From Rhea pennata (lineage: Eukaryota > Chordata > Aves > Rheiformes > Rheidae), in the NCBI RefSeq assembly GCF_028389875.1, contig NC_084682.1, forward strand, positions 9,496,001-9,560,000: 64,000 nt of DNA, given 5' to 3'. A program made the position numbers and the translations under genes. Positions 1 through 12,701 of this stretch are shown here, in pieces. Every line of letters begins with the position of its first letter. Within the stretch, counting starts at the first letter, position 1. The notes beneath the pieces are model-generated. The model saw nothing but the letters and a program-made list of their open reading frames with translations, made no database searches and was not told where the DNA came from.

Positions 1-1378
1 AGCTCTCGGGGGCTTGTCTGCTCTTCCCCTATTGGAGCAGTCTCAGAAGAGTTTGTTGTATGCTTTTTAAAAACTCTATATAAGTAGAGATTGCTCAAAC
101 TGCGGACAGGTGCACTGGTAAAAGGTAATACTGTTTCTTGTAGTACTGTAATGTATTGTATCCCTTTTCTAAGTCTTAGGCTTCAGTGTGAGGGAAAACT
201 GAATGAAAGTAGTATAGGGGAAAGTCCAAACGTTCCAGGAATCTTTGAGAAAGAATCCCGCTTCTGGCTCTTCTGAAGTTAATGCACGTTTGCTAGAAAT
301 AGCAGCTGTTTGTATAGCTTCTTGAACACTTAATGATTTCTATTCAAGGCATGTTAGGGGAATCACCTTGTGACTTTTTTTTTCCTCAGGCCATGTAACC
401 TACAGGATGGAGTATTGGACTGTTGTATGCTAGTAGACCTGGGGACTACAATTTTGCCACTTTAAAATAAAAACAGAAGGTCTCTTGTAAGGCACCCCTA
501 AGATTCCCAGAAAGGAAAAGAGACACTAAGCATTGTAGTACTGAGATAATAGTACTTAGTGTGGAAATGGAGTCAGAGAGTTAATTAATACTCAGCTGTT
601 CTTGGCAGAAAGCTAAGAACAGACAATTGCCTTAGTATAGTTTTAGTAAAATAGGTAACTTTGTTTTCCATGCTACTTTTGATGTACCCTTAATGTAGGG
701 CTGATTACTGATTAGACTAGCAAGATCTGAAGACAGCAATTAGGTTCAGTACTGTAGTTGCTTCTTGGCTGGGTATTTTTGAGGCTGGAGGGATCTGAAA
801 CAAGTTACTGGCATGTTTGCCAAAGCTGGAGTTTCAGGTACCGTATAGATAATGCCCAAACTGTGGAATGGCAGAGCTGGATATTAGCTGTGAAATCTGA
901 GGTTCACACTGACATGTGTCAGGCTCTGCAGGTTTATGTTGTATTGAGCCATACTAATTAAGGAGAGATTTTTCGTCTGTTTTCCCTTGGTATGTTCAAG
1001 TAATGCCAACACAGAGCAAGTTTTAGTGATCTTGTCTGTTGCAAATACTTGCAAGTGTGTTGACTTACTTGAGCAGTCCCGCTTACAGTGCCTGGGATAT
1101 AAGCAGGTCTTAAGCACTTCCAGTTTTGTTGCCCTATGTGTGTGCTTTCTACCTGGTAACTTTTTTAAACTTTGGCACTTTTAGCCTTAATTATTTCTTG
1201 TAGGTTCCCCTTCTTCCCCCAGTCTTGTGAATTGTGTTCCATTATTCATGCAGTGCGGGATATCCGTGTTAGAAGTGTAGTGTATGTAAACTGTAAACAG
1301 AACTTGAGTTAGAAAAAACGTATGTCTGCTTCCAGTTTATTACTTTGTCTCTAAAGAGTCACTTTCAACCTTGTGCAG
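1..1378 (+). other. RCC1L: RCC1L intron (5' part outside window)
   Basis: This stretch precedes the first recognisable RCC1L exon. It is AT-rich, and I saw no segment resembling the preceding RCC1 repeat of the protein. It ends in a good acceptor, with CAG immediately before position 1379. It is read as intron because the exon at 1379 starts in the middle of the protein. Confidence 0.7.
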
Positions 1379-1463
1379 GTGAATGTTCCCAGACACTTGC
1401 CATTCAAGATTGGGAAGATAAAGGAGGCTGCATGTGGAGGGACTGGCAATATTGTTTTAACTG
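1379..1463 (+). CDS. RCC1L: RCC1L coding exon a
   Basis: 85 bp: 28 codons plus one base. It starts after TTGTGCAG and ends at ACTG before GTGAGT. It encodes VNVPRHLPFKIG through CGGTGNIVLT. The first codon GTG is an internal valine, not a start. Confidence 0.92.
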
Positions 1464-4400
1464 GTGAGTTCATTTCTGCTATTTTCTTTGGTGTGAGACT
1501 ATGCAGTAGGTGGGTCATAATGTATTGGATCAAGCATCTTGTTTACTGGACACAAAGGAGTACTATCTGTATGGCAAAATCAGGAGACTGAAAAAGCTGT
1601 GATTTAAAAATCTTAAAAAAAAAAAAAAAAAAAACTGGGAGAGATATTTTCCCTGGCATGTGTTTTTGGGAGGCTATGTATGTTCCATTGTGATCACTTG
1701 TGCTCATGAGAGTCTAATGTGATCAAGAACAGGGTTGCTGCTTGCTGTTCTGTTCCCGTGTTCTCTGGTCACACATTGCATGTGTGGCCTATAATGAAGA
1801 TGGATGTATGGAAAAAGTAAAGGAAACACTTGAGAAAAGTCCTTCAGACTTGATGTAAATCTGCGATGTAAATAAATCTTGATTAAATGGACTGGAAAGT
1901 AGAGAGTTCTGAGAACAGTGAAACTCTGCGACAGGCTTCTTGTTGAATCCTTTGTTTGATTGCCAGTGGTCAGAGCAGCGCAGCTTGAAAGTCACTGAAG
2001 AAAGGAGTGAGGGGTAGAATTGTAACTCCTGTGAGGAAGGATCCTCTCAAAGAAGAGTTGAATATATATGATGGAGTTTCTGTGATGACAAGACACTTGA
2101 GCTTTTTGCACAAAAGGAGCTAGCAATCATAGCAATTTATTGTTTTATGCTGTCCAACTGCTGCCTCTCCCAGGCGCCCAACTTCAGGTGGAATGCCAGG
2201 CAGAGCAAATAGCCTATCACTGGTTTGGCCATACATCAGAGGGAAAAGTAATGATGATTAAAACATTCAACCTCTGTCCATCAGACAATAAGTTGAAGTA
2301 TTTTGTGCAGCCCACAGTGTTGGCTTTTTTTCCCATCCCAGGATAATTTTGCCTGTGAAGCTTGATCTGCTTAAATGGATTAGGGGGGGGAAAAAAACAA
2401 GGAATTTGGATGGGAGTGCATTGGTTTGCTACTTATGTTTGCTACTTTTAAATAACCAAAACGTACTAGACTGCTTTAGGAGAAGGGAAAATATCTGTTT
2501 AGATCTGGTTAACTCTTGGTCACGGTATGAATTTCACAAGCACAGCCTTTCTTAGGGAATGTGTTCTTATTGTATTGCAGATGAAGGAAATGTTTTTGTC
2601 TGGGGATATGGAATTCTTGGGAAAGGACCAAACCTTATAGAAACAGCAGTGCCAGAGATGATCCCACCCAGCCTCTTTGGCTGGTCGAACTTCAATCCGG
2701 ACATCCGTGTTGCTCACGTTCGCTGTGGGCTCAGCCAGTTTGCAGCACTTACAAGTAAGTTTCTGGTCCTGAGGTCATGGAGAAGTCGTACTGACACATT
2801 AATTTGGCAGTCTTAAAAGTCCATCTTGCGTTTCTTAAACTTACATCACACTGGTGGAATGCAACAGGAAGGGATGTCTACAGGTGTCAGCAAGGATTTA
2901 GGTGATCTCTAAACCTATGTAATGCTGTGATAAAACCTGTTATGATGTGAATATATGGCTGTGTTGCATAGTTTTCCTTCTAAAAATCATAAGTTTATTT
3001 AAGATGATGTGGTACTTCTGTAAAAGGACAGCTATCTCAGGAAATCCAGGAGTGGTTTTTGCACTTATTTGTACAGAATAATTGTTAAATCAGTTGCACT
3101 TTAGAATCATTAGCAATTTATGTGATAAATGGACAAACTAAATTTAGTCTAAGTCAGAGGTAGATTGTCAAGGTTTCTTTGCCCTTCTGACCAACTCAGA
3201 AGCAATGTAAGGGGAGAAAACTGACACATTTAACATGTGGAGAACGTGATACTCTGGTATGTATGCTGTGTATTTGATTCCAGTCTTTAAAGGAAGTTTT
3301 GAATCTGAAGGTCATTAAAAATGGGCAGTAGAGGGCAGCAGCACAGAAAACCCATGTACCTGTTAGCAAAAATAATTTACCAATGTCCTTGGTCCTTGTT
3401 GAGAAGGTTGTATACATGACACTTGACATAGAGGGTGCTTGTAGCTGGTCTCCCTTTGTTGTTCAGGAAGCACTGCAGACTGTATTCCAGTTAAATTGTA
3501 CATATGCTATTAGATTGTTTTGCTTGTCTCTCTGCTGCGGGGCTCATATGAATGCTTCTGAGATCTCCATGTTTTACTGAAGAGCTTAAAAGAAATGGTC
3601 TCTCTCCAGCTCTGTAGAACATGTTTTTGTTCCGCTTTCCTCAGTTATCGTTAGAATAAACCTTGCTTACTCTTGTTTTCTGTGCTGATAGCTGATGTGG
3701 GTTAACTATAGTTGTCTAACTTCCAACACAAATGGTTCACTTATCTTCTTCCTTCTAATGAAATTCCAAAGCAAAGTTGTAAAAGGGGGAAACAAAGACT
3801 TGTGCTCACAGTTTGCTTTTCTTCTCTTTAGCCATCATTTTTCCCATGCAGAAGTTAATTTATTGTACTTGAAACTAAACTTGGTGGCTTTCATGCTGCA
3901 TATATGAACTTTTATACTCTCCAGAAACCCCTGTAGCCACACTTGCCAGTATAGCAGATAGAAATACTGAAATACTTCCTTTCTAATGACTGATTCTCTA
4001 TCTTTTTATTTCCCCCCCACACCTTTTCCTCTCTACAGACAGAGGAGAGCTCTTTGTATGGGGCAAGAATCTAAGAGGATGCCTGGGAATTGGAAGAACA
4101 GAAGACCAGTATTTCCCATGGAGGGTAAGAACAGTGGCATTAAGGCAAGAATATATTCTTTAGCTAGCCTTTGTTATCAGAAAGGCAAGAAACCTCTTTT
4201 ACTGCCTAGTTCTGGTGAGTAACTTCAAAAGTGAAAGTAAAATGACTACATAAGTGCGTTCTTCACCAGAGATCCTGGTCTAGCCTATTCAGGGATGGAG
4301 GATTCTGTAAATTCTTGCATCTTCTGGTTCTGCTTGTTCAGTACAATTTCAGATCCAAAAACAAAGCTGGTGCCATGCCCTCATTTGTGAACATTCTCAT

Positions 4401-5851
4401 TTGCCTGCTATCCCCAGTCTCCTTCCTGCTGCTCTTTACCGTTTCTTTCCTCCCCCTCTAGCCTCCATTTCACTATTGTATGGGTTGCTAAGATTGAGCT
4501 ATGCATTTAAATTAGATGAACATTTCAGTTGTGGTGGACCAGCTTCCCTACTGTGGAAGCAGGTCCATATAGCAGCAGGCTGCCTTCTCCTGCTCCTTTT
4601 GCAAATCAATGCAAATCAAGCAGCTGTGGCTGTGGGTCACCAAACTGTGTGCGTAGTTGCAGTAGGAGGTACTTAGCCACTTAGCTGTTTTCATAGCTGT
4701 TTCGCAATGCTTCCAGTTCCACTCCCTTCTCTCAGATGGCTTTGGGAGCCAGACTCTGTGGGTGTAAAGAGTGTTTGGCTCTAGATTTCAGCACTTAGTC
4801 TAACAGATGTTCCTAGTCTCCTCCAAAGCCAAGTAGGAAAGGAGGCAGGCAATCAGTTGGACCACCCTGGAGTCTCCTTCTTTGTGTCTGAACTTTCAGT
4901 GGATTTTTTTTGGCATACTCTCCCCTCTTTTCAAAAAGGAACAAAAAAGACCAATTCTGGAGCATTTGCCTAAAGTTGCATTGCTGTGGCTGAGTAGCTT
5001 CTCTTTGTGCTCACCATGCATGGCACACCTGGATTTTCCTAAGAGTGGACAGCGAGAGAGATGTTCCCTCAAATGGCCAACTCCTGTGTGGCGTTACTAC
5101 AGCAGTGTATCAAAACAAGAACAGTTACCAGGCACCTTGTCTTTAACTTTCCACTCTGAGCTGTCTCTACGCTTCCTTATGCCTAAGGAAGAACTTGCAT
5201 CTTGCTGTTTGTAGCCTCTGCTTCCCTTTAGTTTGAAGACAACTTTAAGCAAAAGAGCTATAATCACACTAGTGAGTGTGCTGGGTCTGCTTATCATCGA
5301 AGCAAAAACCGCCTTTGGGCGGAGACAAAAACCTCAACTATGCTCTGCCTGTCCTTGCTGTGAGAGAAGAGGCTGATCCTTGTGATGCTTGGGCAGATTC
5401 TCTTCCTGTTGTCTGGATTATGCTCTGTTCAGTCTTGCGGTTTCTACTTCTGAACAGATGGGCTGAAGCTACAGTCTACTCGCTGTCTGCTGATTAGACC
5501 TCTCTTCTGTCCTTCAAAAAGCTTTATGTGCTTCTGTGAGGGGAGAAAGGGAATTTTCTTCTAGTATGCACATGGCATTGCACAGCTCAATGCCTAAGCA
5601 TGCCTGGTGCTGAGTCTTGCTTTCCTTGGGTGTTCAAGATAGTACTTTGTTAGGTGCAAGTCTCTGCAAAAGGAACTATCATCTACGTTAAGTAGAGGGA
5701 GGATGAGAAATAACAAGTGTCAGGTGCAAAGTGCCAGCTTGAGAAATAATCCGCTCTTGTGTGTCTCATACAGGTGACTGTACCCGGTGAGGTGGTGGAT
5801 GTTGCATGTGGAGTTGATCATATGGTAAGCCTAGTTAAATCTTTTATTTAG
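1379..5851 (+). CDS. RCC1L: RCC1L, C-terminal part of an RCC1-like mitochondrial protein (four exons)
   Basis: The four exons join in frame to 140 C-terminal residues. They carry the repeat signature of RCC1 beta-propellers: blade strands of the type GxVFVWG and GELFVWG, each followed by a CGxxxxxxL strand (AACGGTGNIVLT, RCGLSQFAALT, ACGVDHMVSL). The sequence matches my memory of vertebrate RCC1L (WBSCR16) almost residue by residue, including the stretch VNVPRHLPFKIGKIKEAACG and the closing KSFI. The full protein is about 460 residues, so roughly 320 N-terminal residues, including the mitochondrial targeting region, lie before the window. Known family role: a mitochondrial matrix or inner-membrane RCC1-like protein implicated in mitoribosome and 16S rRNA maintenance, and reported as an exchange factor for OPA1. 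All three introns are GT-AG and phase-consistent. Its neighbour CASTOR2 is convergent, as in the human Williams-Beuren region. Confidence 0.93.
2581..2754 (+). CDS. RCC1L: RCC1L coding exon b
   Basis: 174 bp: two bases completing an Asp codon, 57 codons, and one base. The acceptor is TTGTATTGCAG and the donor ACAA before GTAAGT. It encodes EGNVFVWGYGILGKG and later VRCGLSQFAALT, a complete RCC1-type blade. The preceding introns contain only AT-rich sequence and an A20 run (1615-1634). Confidence 0.93.
4039..4124 (+). CDS. RCC1L: RCC1L coding exon c
   Basis: 86 bp: two bases completing an Asn codon plus 28 codons. The acceptor is CTCTACAG and the donor TGGAGG before GTAAGA. It encodes RGELFVWGKNLRGCLGIG and EDQYFPWR, an RCC1 blade strand with its GxGxxxQxxxP-like turn. 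Confidence 0.93.
5774..5851 (+). CDS. RCC1L: RCC1L last coding exon with stop codon
   Basis: 78 bp after the acceptor CATACAG. It encodes VTVPGEVVDVACGVDHM, then VSLVKSFI and TAG at 5849-5851. An apparent donor (GTAAGC at 5825) lies inside the exon, but reading through it gives the family's usual C-terminus (human ends MVTLAKSFI from memory). I therefore treat it as unused. Confidence 0.9.
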   Translation: MTVPGEVVDVACGVDHMVSLVKSFI

Positions 5852-7205
5852 TAACATTGCTCAGAACTGTGCATAGAAGATGTGGGAATGTGGTGATGAG
5901 CTTCTCAGAAAGGAAGACCTTTTCCGTGGAACTGGGCAAGAAGTGACTTCCAGAGGCAACCTGGATGTGTTGTCTCCTCTGCATCATTGAAATGCTCCAG
6001 TCTGGCTGGCTGCAGGAGGAAGTGCTTTCTCCAAGGAGAGAAGGACTGCAGGGAGTGCTCTGGCTGATTCATGATGAGCTCCTGGAGAATCTGAGGCCCA
6101 GACTCAGAGGTGCGTCTTTCTGTGCAAAAGGATGACAAATATATCTCTCAGGGAAGACTGGAATGAGATGAAATCTGTAGCACAGGACATTCATTTATGG
6201 ACTGGCTCTCCCTGTCACCAGCTTTCTGCTGTCAGTATTGGACTGAGACAAACTGTTTCTCTGGAGAAAGCTTTTTTAATTACCATTTTCTGTTCTGGAT
6301 GGGAAGTTGCACTGGCTTCTGGAATCCAGCCGACCCGTCCTTGACGTCTGCCACCAGCTGTGCTCTGCCCAGGCTGTTGTTCTGTGTGGATGTTGGAGGC
6401 ACAGCTAGTGGCCTGGAGGCAGATAGCATGCTTTCATCATGGGCATTTGCAGGCTCTCCACATGGACTCTGAAGACTGAACACCAAAGAAGAACACATTC
6501 CTTAAACTAGAAGAGTAAGGACTTATCTGCTGGGGGAAGCTGCTGTTAAATAAGACAGCATGGGAAGATAAATCATATACTCTCCACACTGCTGTTGCTG
6601 TGTGTACAGACTGACAGACACTGACAGTGGTGAATCTAACCTATTTATGGACAGAAGTCAGGAACAAAGCTCCCTCTTAAGCACCAGCCATGGATGTAGT
6701 TAGGCAGTTGAAATGAGCATAGCTTTTTTTTCCTTCTCAACTGCCTTTTTTTCTTTGTATGCTGATCACAAACCACTGCCTTCAATTTCTGGGGGAGTCC
6801 CGGCACTCTTTCGTGTCTTTGGCAGTATAGTGACTCTCAGTCACAAAGAGCCTTTTTAAATTAGTTAGCCTCTTCTGTAGTGCCTAAGCAGGGAAGGGGA
6901 CTTAATGGGCAAAAAGCAGAATTGCAGCAAAACCTTGTTTCTTGGTAGCTTTCTAGGAGGGAAGTTGTTGTAAGTGCATTTAGGACATACTATCTAAAGG
7001 AGATGGGATCCAGCAGCCATATATACTCTTGATGTAGCAGCCACTTAGCAAATCCCACTGAAGTGTGGGAAACTGTTTCCTGTGATGTACTGCAAACATC
7101 AGAGCTGTGTCTCCTCCCTCTCTCTACTTGATACTTACGCTGTGTAAATTACTTAGACAAAATCCAAGCTAATATGCTTTAAATAAAGTGATTATAAAAT
7201 CTTTA
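5852..7205 (+). other. RCC1L: RCC1L 3' UTR (approximate end)
   Basis: Follows the stop codon directly and contains no long convincing frame. The end is set a short distance after the first AATAAA on this strand. The true cleavage site is not visible from sequence alone, and AATAAA motifs further on (8034, 9054) could serve longer forms. Confidence 0.5.
7182..7187 (+). terminator. RCC1L: Candidate poly(A) signal of RCC1L
   Basis: AATAAA, the first canonical hexamer after the RCC1L stop codon, about 1.33 kb downstream, in an AT-rich setting followed by GTGATTAT. Confidence 0.5.
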
Positions 7206-8248
7206 TATCAGTAGTAATGGAAATGTTCTTTAGCTTGACTTCACACACAAGCTGCTCTGTCTTGCACTCTGCATTTAAATTTAAACATTTCAGTACAAAG
7301 TGATGTAATAGGAGACCTTTTCCGTCAACTAAGACGCCTCCACACATGCAGGACTGATACTGTGGTAGACATGGTATATATCCATGGTCCCTGAGGACAC
7401 CGCATACTCTCACAGAGATTCAGCTGAAGGAGCCAAAAAGTATCAATTCTGTTCTTATGTAATTGACACAACTTAGGGCTAAGCTTTATCTGGTTGAAAT
7501 ATCTCTGAGGGCTTTGCAAAAAATATAAGAAAGGTTAAAGTCTACAGAAACAGTTATATAGAGAGTTACTTTTAATGTTACTCTGTAACTGGTATTTTAG
7601 TTGGGGGTTGAGGCATAGGCCAAAGCAGATAGGTGGTGTTGTGACAGACCTTTAGTGCTGTGACTTCCCATTAAACTAGCTTTAATTCATACCTTCTCCT
7701 ATATGTGACTTGGTTAACCTAAGCTGCCCAAACATATCTTGCTGGCCCCATGCAAGTAGAATGAGGAAGCTTATCAAAGCATTGAAAACAGACAAAAGAA
7801 AGTATGGCAAAAATAAGGAAGTACTGTGTTTCTGACAACACCTTTCCTGCATGTTGATGTTTGACAAGGTCTGTACAAAATCGCTAGCCTGTGCTTTTGG
7901 ATCACTGCCGGCTTTTAGCTACTGTCTTTCACCACAGTGATTCCTGATGCCATTTGGAGTAGGGCCTTCTGGAGAGCTGGGATGAAGACAATTAATGCCA
8001 TGTCATAACTGATTGTGGTGCAGTCTTGCTGTGCAATAAATTGCAAAATCTGTGTGTTAATTAGATGCCAGCAAGGCCTTTAGCCCTAATCAGAAGTGTT
8101 ATATGGCTTAACGAACTTGAAGTGCTCGCACTTTCATTACAGCAGCTGGGCGGTCTTTAACATACTCTTTGATTGGGAACAGGGGTAGTGGCAAAGAGCC
8201 TGCTGTCTGCCAAACATCTGTACTAGCCCTTGCTCTGGTTAGTGGGCA

Positions 8249-8320
8249 TCACGTCCGGTCTGCAAGACCGGACTGGAGATCGTCCGGAACAAAGCCTCTG
8301 AGCCATTCTTGTGGACGTGA
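8249..8320. repeat. Nested inverted repeats
   Basis: GTCCGGTC at 8253-8260 and GACCGGAC at 8266-8273 form a perfect 8-bp stem with a 5-base loop. An alternative outer pair, TCACGTCC at 8249-8256 and GGACGTGA at 8313-8320, shares the left arm. This is seen directly; the function is unknown. Confidence 0.7.
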
Positions 8321-10645
8321 CACCAGCCGTTTTGTTGTTCGTGGAGTGTTGCACTGCTTGCTAAGTTAGATATGGCCAGAGAGACCCAGACCTTGACACC
8401 AAGCTCCTGTTGTAGTTGTCAGTGAAATACTGTGTTTGCCCAGCAGTTAGCTACGAGGACCAGTGAGTGAAATGGAAGGTGATAGCTACCAGCTTGGTGA
8501 CAAGTGTGAGATGCTGCTGTGAGTGGCTTTGGCTGTGTGGGAATGTGCCAGATGCTGGGGGAAGGGGAACAGAGAGTTCTCCCTTTGCAGCAAGTGTGCA
8601 GGCAGCACAGACTGTCCTGTTTGTGGTGTGGCTGTGCAGGTAGGATGGGGCTAGCAAAAACCTGAACAGGTACCAGACACTAAAGTTAGATGTTATATTA
8701 TCTTAGTATTTTTATAAGCCTCACCATAGACATGACAAGTTAAATACCTCCTTTCTGGAACTGATGTTTTTGGGCCCTCCATCCATGCAAGGGGCACAGT
8801 GAAGGCCAGAATGTACAGAAACCCATATAACAGACCTTAGCTAATGAAAAACGCCTTCTGTAACACTGCCAGCAGTTACTGCCTGTAACTTCAAAGCTCA
8901 GCTTTAATGCTCTCCATCTATCAGCAGGTTGTACTCTCTTCTGGGAAGAAATAAGCTATGCTTTCTTTTCGTATTCAGCTCAAACCACCTCATCTTACTA
9001 GACTATAGGCATGACAGCAAACAAGGACTACGTATACCTAGTTAATGCAATAAAAATATCCATAGAGCAGTAGCCTGTGGATGAAGTAACACTCTGAACT
9101 GTGTATTTGTTACTCTCCTGACCTGCTTTCATCTACTATGGCAAGTCTCATGTCAAAACCAGAATTGTTAGGAGAAAGTGATGACCTCGTGATTACCTGG
9201 ACTGGGAGCTGCAGTTCCAGGTTGCTTGCTCATCGTGCTGTTGTCTTGTAGTCACGGGAGCTTGGAATGGCAGTGACAGCTGTGCTGAGCTAAAGCTGAG
9301 CCCTTTTCCTCTGGTTGCTGGGGAAATAAATCTAAGTGACAGAAGGTTACTCTGAGTGATAATGGAAATAAGAGTGGGGTTCTGTTCTGCAACACCGTGC
9401 TTTCTGATTAGCAGCATCATACTGAGAATATTGAAATGAAAGTGGAGAAAGGTTGGCCTTCATAGACCCAGCTGCCCTCCCTTCAGAGCAAATTGCAGGG
9501 TTAGAGAGAGTGCCAACATCTACACTGAGAGCTTGGGTGGAGGTCTCAGGAGCTTGAGACCTTTGTCTCTTGCAATGCTGTGATGCAAAGGTGTGTCCAG
9601 AAAGCCTCTGTTCCCTGCCAGCCTTCAGTGTGAAGCAGTTGGTAAACATACAGACCAGAAGGCCCTTGCAAACAGCAGAGGGGAAGGTTTGGCCAACATC
9701 TTTGCATTCTGCTCAGCTGAGGAGACTCATTGCTTTGCCAGCATGGTATTTGTCTAAAAACAAAGAATGAATGGAAACCATATGTCCCAGTCCATGTTGG
9801 ACAACTGACAGATGTTTCAGATGAAAGCGCCCCGCTAAGCCTTCTGCCAGTGTGCCTGCAGGGAGATGTTCCTCCAGGTACGCAGGCTGGAGGAGCTGTT
9901 ACCAGCATTTAAAGTTCAGGAAGTCAGAATGGTGATTGCATGGTTTGTGCACCTTAACTCTCCACCATTGCAGCATACAGGACTTGCTGTGGGATGCTCC
10001 AGGGTTTCTGCTCTCTCAATCTTTTGGCCTGTAGGCCACGGAGATGCAACAGTGCAGAGGCAGAAGATACATGAGTGTGCTAGTGTCTTAGCCAGGGCAT
10101 TTCAGGGCTTCTGACAGCGCTCTGGCACTCTCCGTGGCACTGGCTTGCCTCAGCCTCGTGCAGCCAATTGGAGATGCAGTTTAGCTGGAGGCCTTTCCTT
10201 CAGAAACCACGGGATTGTTAAATGGAAGCGTTGTCTAAAAAAAAGTCTTTGCTAGGGACAGTGTTGCCAGGAAACTGCTTCAGTAGCATCAGCACCTTCG
10301 ATGTCAGTGAGGGTGAATTGCATTCACCCTTCTGTCCTGATTTTTCTTTTTTAGGGTATATTCTTAAGTTTATAAGCCTCACCTCTAATATATGCAACCT
10401 GTTCCATATGGCATGGTTCCCACTCTAACACTTCAACAAATTTAGATTTTTTTAAAAATAAATGCCTTGGCATTGGGATCTCCTCTGCCTGCAGAACAAA
10501 TAGGGTGGTGTCCAACCCATTCTGCTGACAAGGCCAGGTTTTCGGTGTCCAAGCTCAGCTGTCTACCAGGGATCTGCCACTGAGATGCTCCACAGTCAGG
10601 AGCTGCCCTTTGCCAAAGGACTGTTGCCATCACGCAGGCCTGGGC

Positions 10646-10649
<4 letters not shown>

Positions 10650-10684
<35 letters not shown>
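10650..10684 (+). repeat. Poly(A) tract, 35 A
   Basis: An uninterrupted A run after GGGCCAGC. It could be a simple repeat or the tail of an old retro-inserted sequence. No obvious source gene or target-site duplication was recognised. Confidence 0.9.
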
Positions 10685-10686
<2 letters not shown>

Positions 10687-11529
10687 ACTGACAGCAAGAG
10701 GGATGGTGACAAACCCTTACCCAGCAGTCGGAGCACAGCAGCTTGTAGATAGCTGACCCTGATGCATCTGACCTGACTGTTGCAAGTTCGAGAACGGGAG
10801 TGGGAAGAAGGACAGGAGAGCGCCCAGGACAGCTACTCCGTGTAAACTAGAGAAAAATCCTTTCTTGAGACGGCAGGAAAAGAGGTTCAAGCTGCATGCG
10901 CGTAATAAACTGACACATGAGGAGCCTGGAGCTAAGCAGTGCCCCACATCAGCTTCCCCGTGGGGTTGGGCACTGGCACAGTCGGGCATGTGGGGACAGA
11001 AAATAATTCCCTGAGCGCAAGGAGCAGGGAGTCCAGGCCGTGCCCAAGAATTGGTACGTCCCGGCATCACAGCATGCATAGCCGCAACCTCGCAAGCAGC
11101 CCCATAGCCCAGCTCGTATTGCAGAGGGAAATGGAGGCTCAGCAGGCCGGGCTCCATGCGACAGCTCCAGGCTGCCAGCTCCAAGGAGCCACCACCAAAC
11201 AGGACCTTTCCAGAAGGAGACGCTTCCCTTTGGGGGCAGCAGGAATGTGCTAGGTTAAAGGGAGCCTTTTCCACGGGCTGCCTGCATGCTGTTGCCCTTA
11301 GGGGCACTGAAGTCAGTCCCTGTCTCGCTGAAATAGAGCAAGAGGGACGACTTCCAACTCCCCTTTCCCCCCCAACCCCAAATCTTTCTTTTGAGCCTCA
11401 CTGCCAAATTGCCCTCTTCTCTGGTCTCGCCCTCCAGGCAGACTGTGAGATCTCAGCCAGAAAGCTTGCAGCCCAAGCCTCGACCCTCGTGGCCCAGCGC
11501 CTGCTCGGGGCCGGAAAGCAGAAGCGCCT

Positions 11530-11550
11530 CTTTTGGAGCTGCTCCAAAAG
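11530..11550. repeat. Perfect 10-bp palindrome with one-base centre
   Basis: The arms CTTTTGGAGC and GCTCCAAAAG flank a single T. About 30 bp downstream is an alternating GC tract (11579-11597) of the kind that can adopt Z-DNA. Confidence 0.85.
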
Positions 11551-12634
11551 CACAAGAGCACCAGCTGCTCGGGGAAGTGCGTGCGCGCGCGCGCGAGCCT
11601 CGCCAGTGCCTTTCTCACATGCTAGGCACAGCACGGCGCTCCGTCTTTCCGAGGGGTTGTGATCGCAGGTGTCCTTCATGCAGAAGAGGCCGGGATGCAG
11701 ACGGGAGCCAATTAGTCTTCCCAGTTCACTTCAAGTTTCAAAGCAGGCAGTGGGAATGGGCTATCGGCAGGGCTGCGCTATGGCCCTCGGGCCAGCTGCC
11801 TCTGCTAATCAATCATCTCCTTCCCACTCGGGTTAAGCTCTTCCTAGAGAAACTGTTTGAGACAGACTTGTGAAGAGCATGAGCGTTACTGCCAGAAACC
11901 TGATATTCCATAGGATTCAACAGCTATTCCCATGGCACTATCAAGCTGCCTTTACTACCAGCTTTCTAAACAGGACTTTCGCATCATTATTAAAATGCTT
12001 TCATTTCTTACTAAAGGATGAGAACTTTTTATGACTAAATTTAGTCACTTGAAAGAGAATAGCTTTTTATTTTATTTGTATGGATGCTAAGGGCATGCTG
12101 CAGGCCCTGCGCGCCAGGCGCTCGCAGAAAGCACCCGCTGGTGTGTGCAGTGCTCAAGTCCTCTAGACCTGAGTCTTCTCTGGATGCTTGTAGCTTCCCC
12201 CTACTAAAAACATGTAAGGAGACAGACCACTTCAACCAGCTTAAAAAAAGAACCCTATGTATGCTAAGAGGAAAAGCCTTTTTTTCCCCCAAGTGCTTGG
12301 AACTGAAGGCCTTGATTAAGCTGGTGCGGGAAGAGCCAAATGGCCAATGCTCAGCGGTGGAACTGGGCTCTGGGGCAGGGGGGCCCAGCGCCGCTATCGT
12401 GCCTCTATCTTGTGCCTGCCTGCAAGGATTTTGTGCTCTGTGGTTTTGGGCCACAGACTATTCTGCTAAGGCCAACAAAAGCAGTCCTGAGTGCAAGGCA
12501 CCTAAGCTTGTATGCATTCCTCTTGGCTCTACACTCTGAATAGGAAAAAAAAAAGATCAAGGGTGGTCTTGAGATCTACTGCAGGAGCAAAATAGTTTCA
12601 TAAAAAAAATTTCCTGGAGAGACCCTTGGCATTA

Positions 12635-12701
12635 TATATATAAATATATATATATATACATAAAAAAATACCCCCCCCCCCAAAAAAAAAAAAAAAAAAA
12701 A
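12635..12701. repeat. Compound simple repeat (TA)n, C run, A run
   Basis: Alternating TA, then about 11 C, then about 20 A. Low-complexity sequence only. Confidence 0.9.

Larger units (their letters stand above)
1464..5773 (+). other. RCC1L: RCC1L introns (1464-2580, 2755-4038, 4125-5773)
   Basis: Three introns of 1.1, 1.3 and 1.6 kb, AT-rich with GT-AG ends. No further coding segment or recognisable mobile element was seen in them. The small size fits an avian-type compact genome. Confidence 0.75.

Noticed and set aside
5825..5830. GTAAGC as the 3' end of an RCC1L exon at 5824
   Set aside because: Reading through gives a tail that matches the family's C-terminus and a stop after eight more codons. 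No separate last exon was found downstream.
10600..10684. Processed pseudogene ending in the A35 tract
   Set aside because: The sequence before the tract resembles no gene I know, and no target-site duplication was visible.
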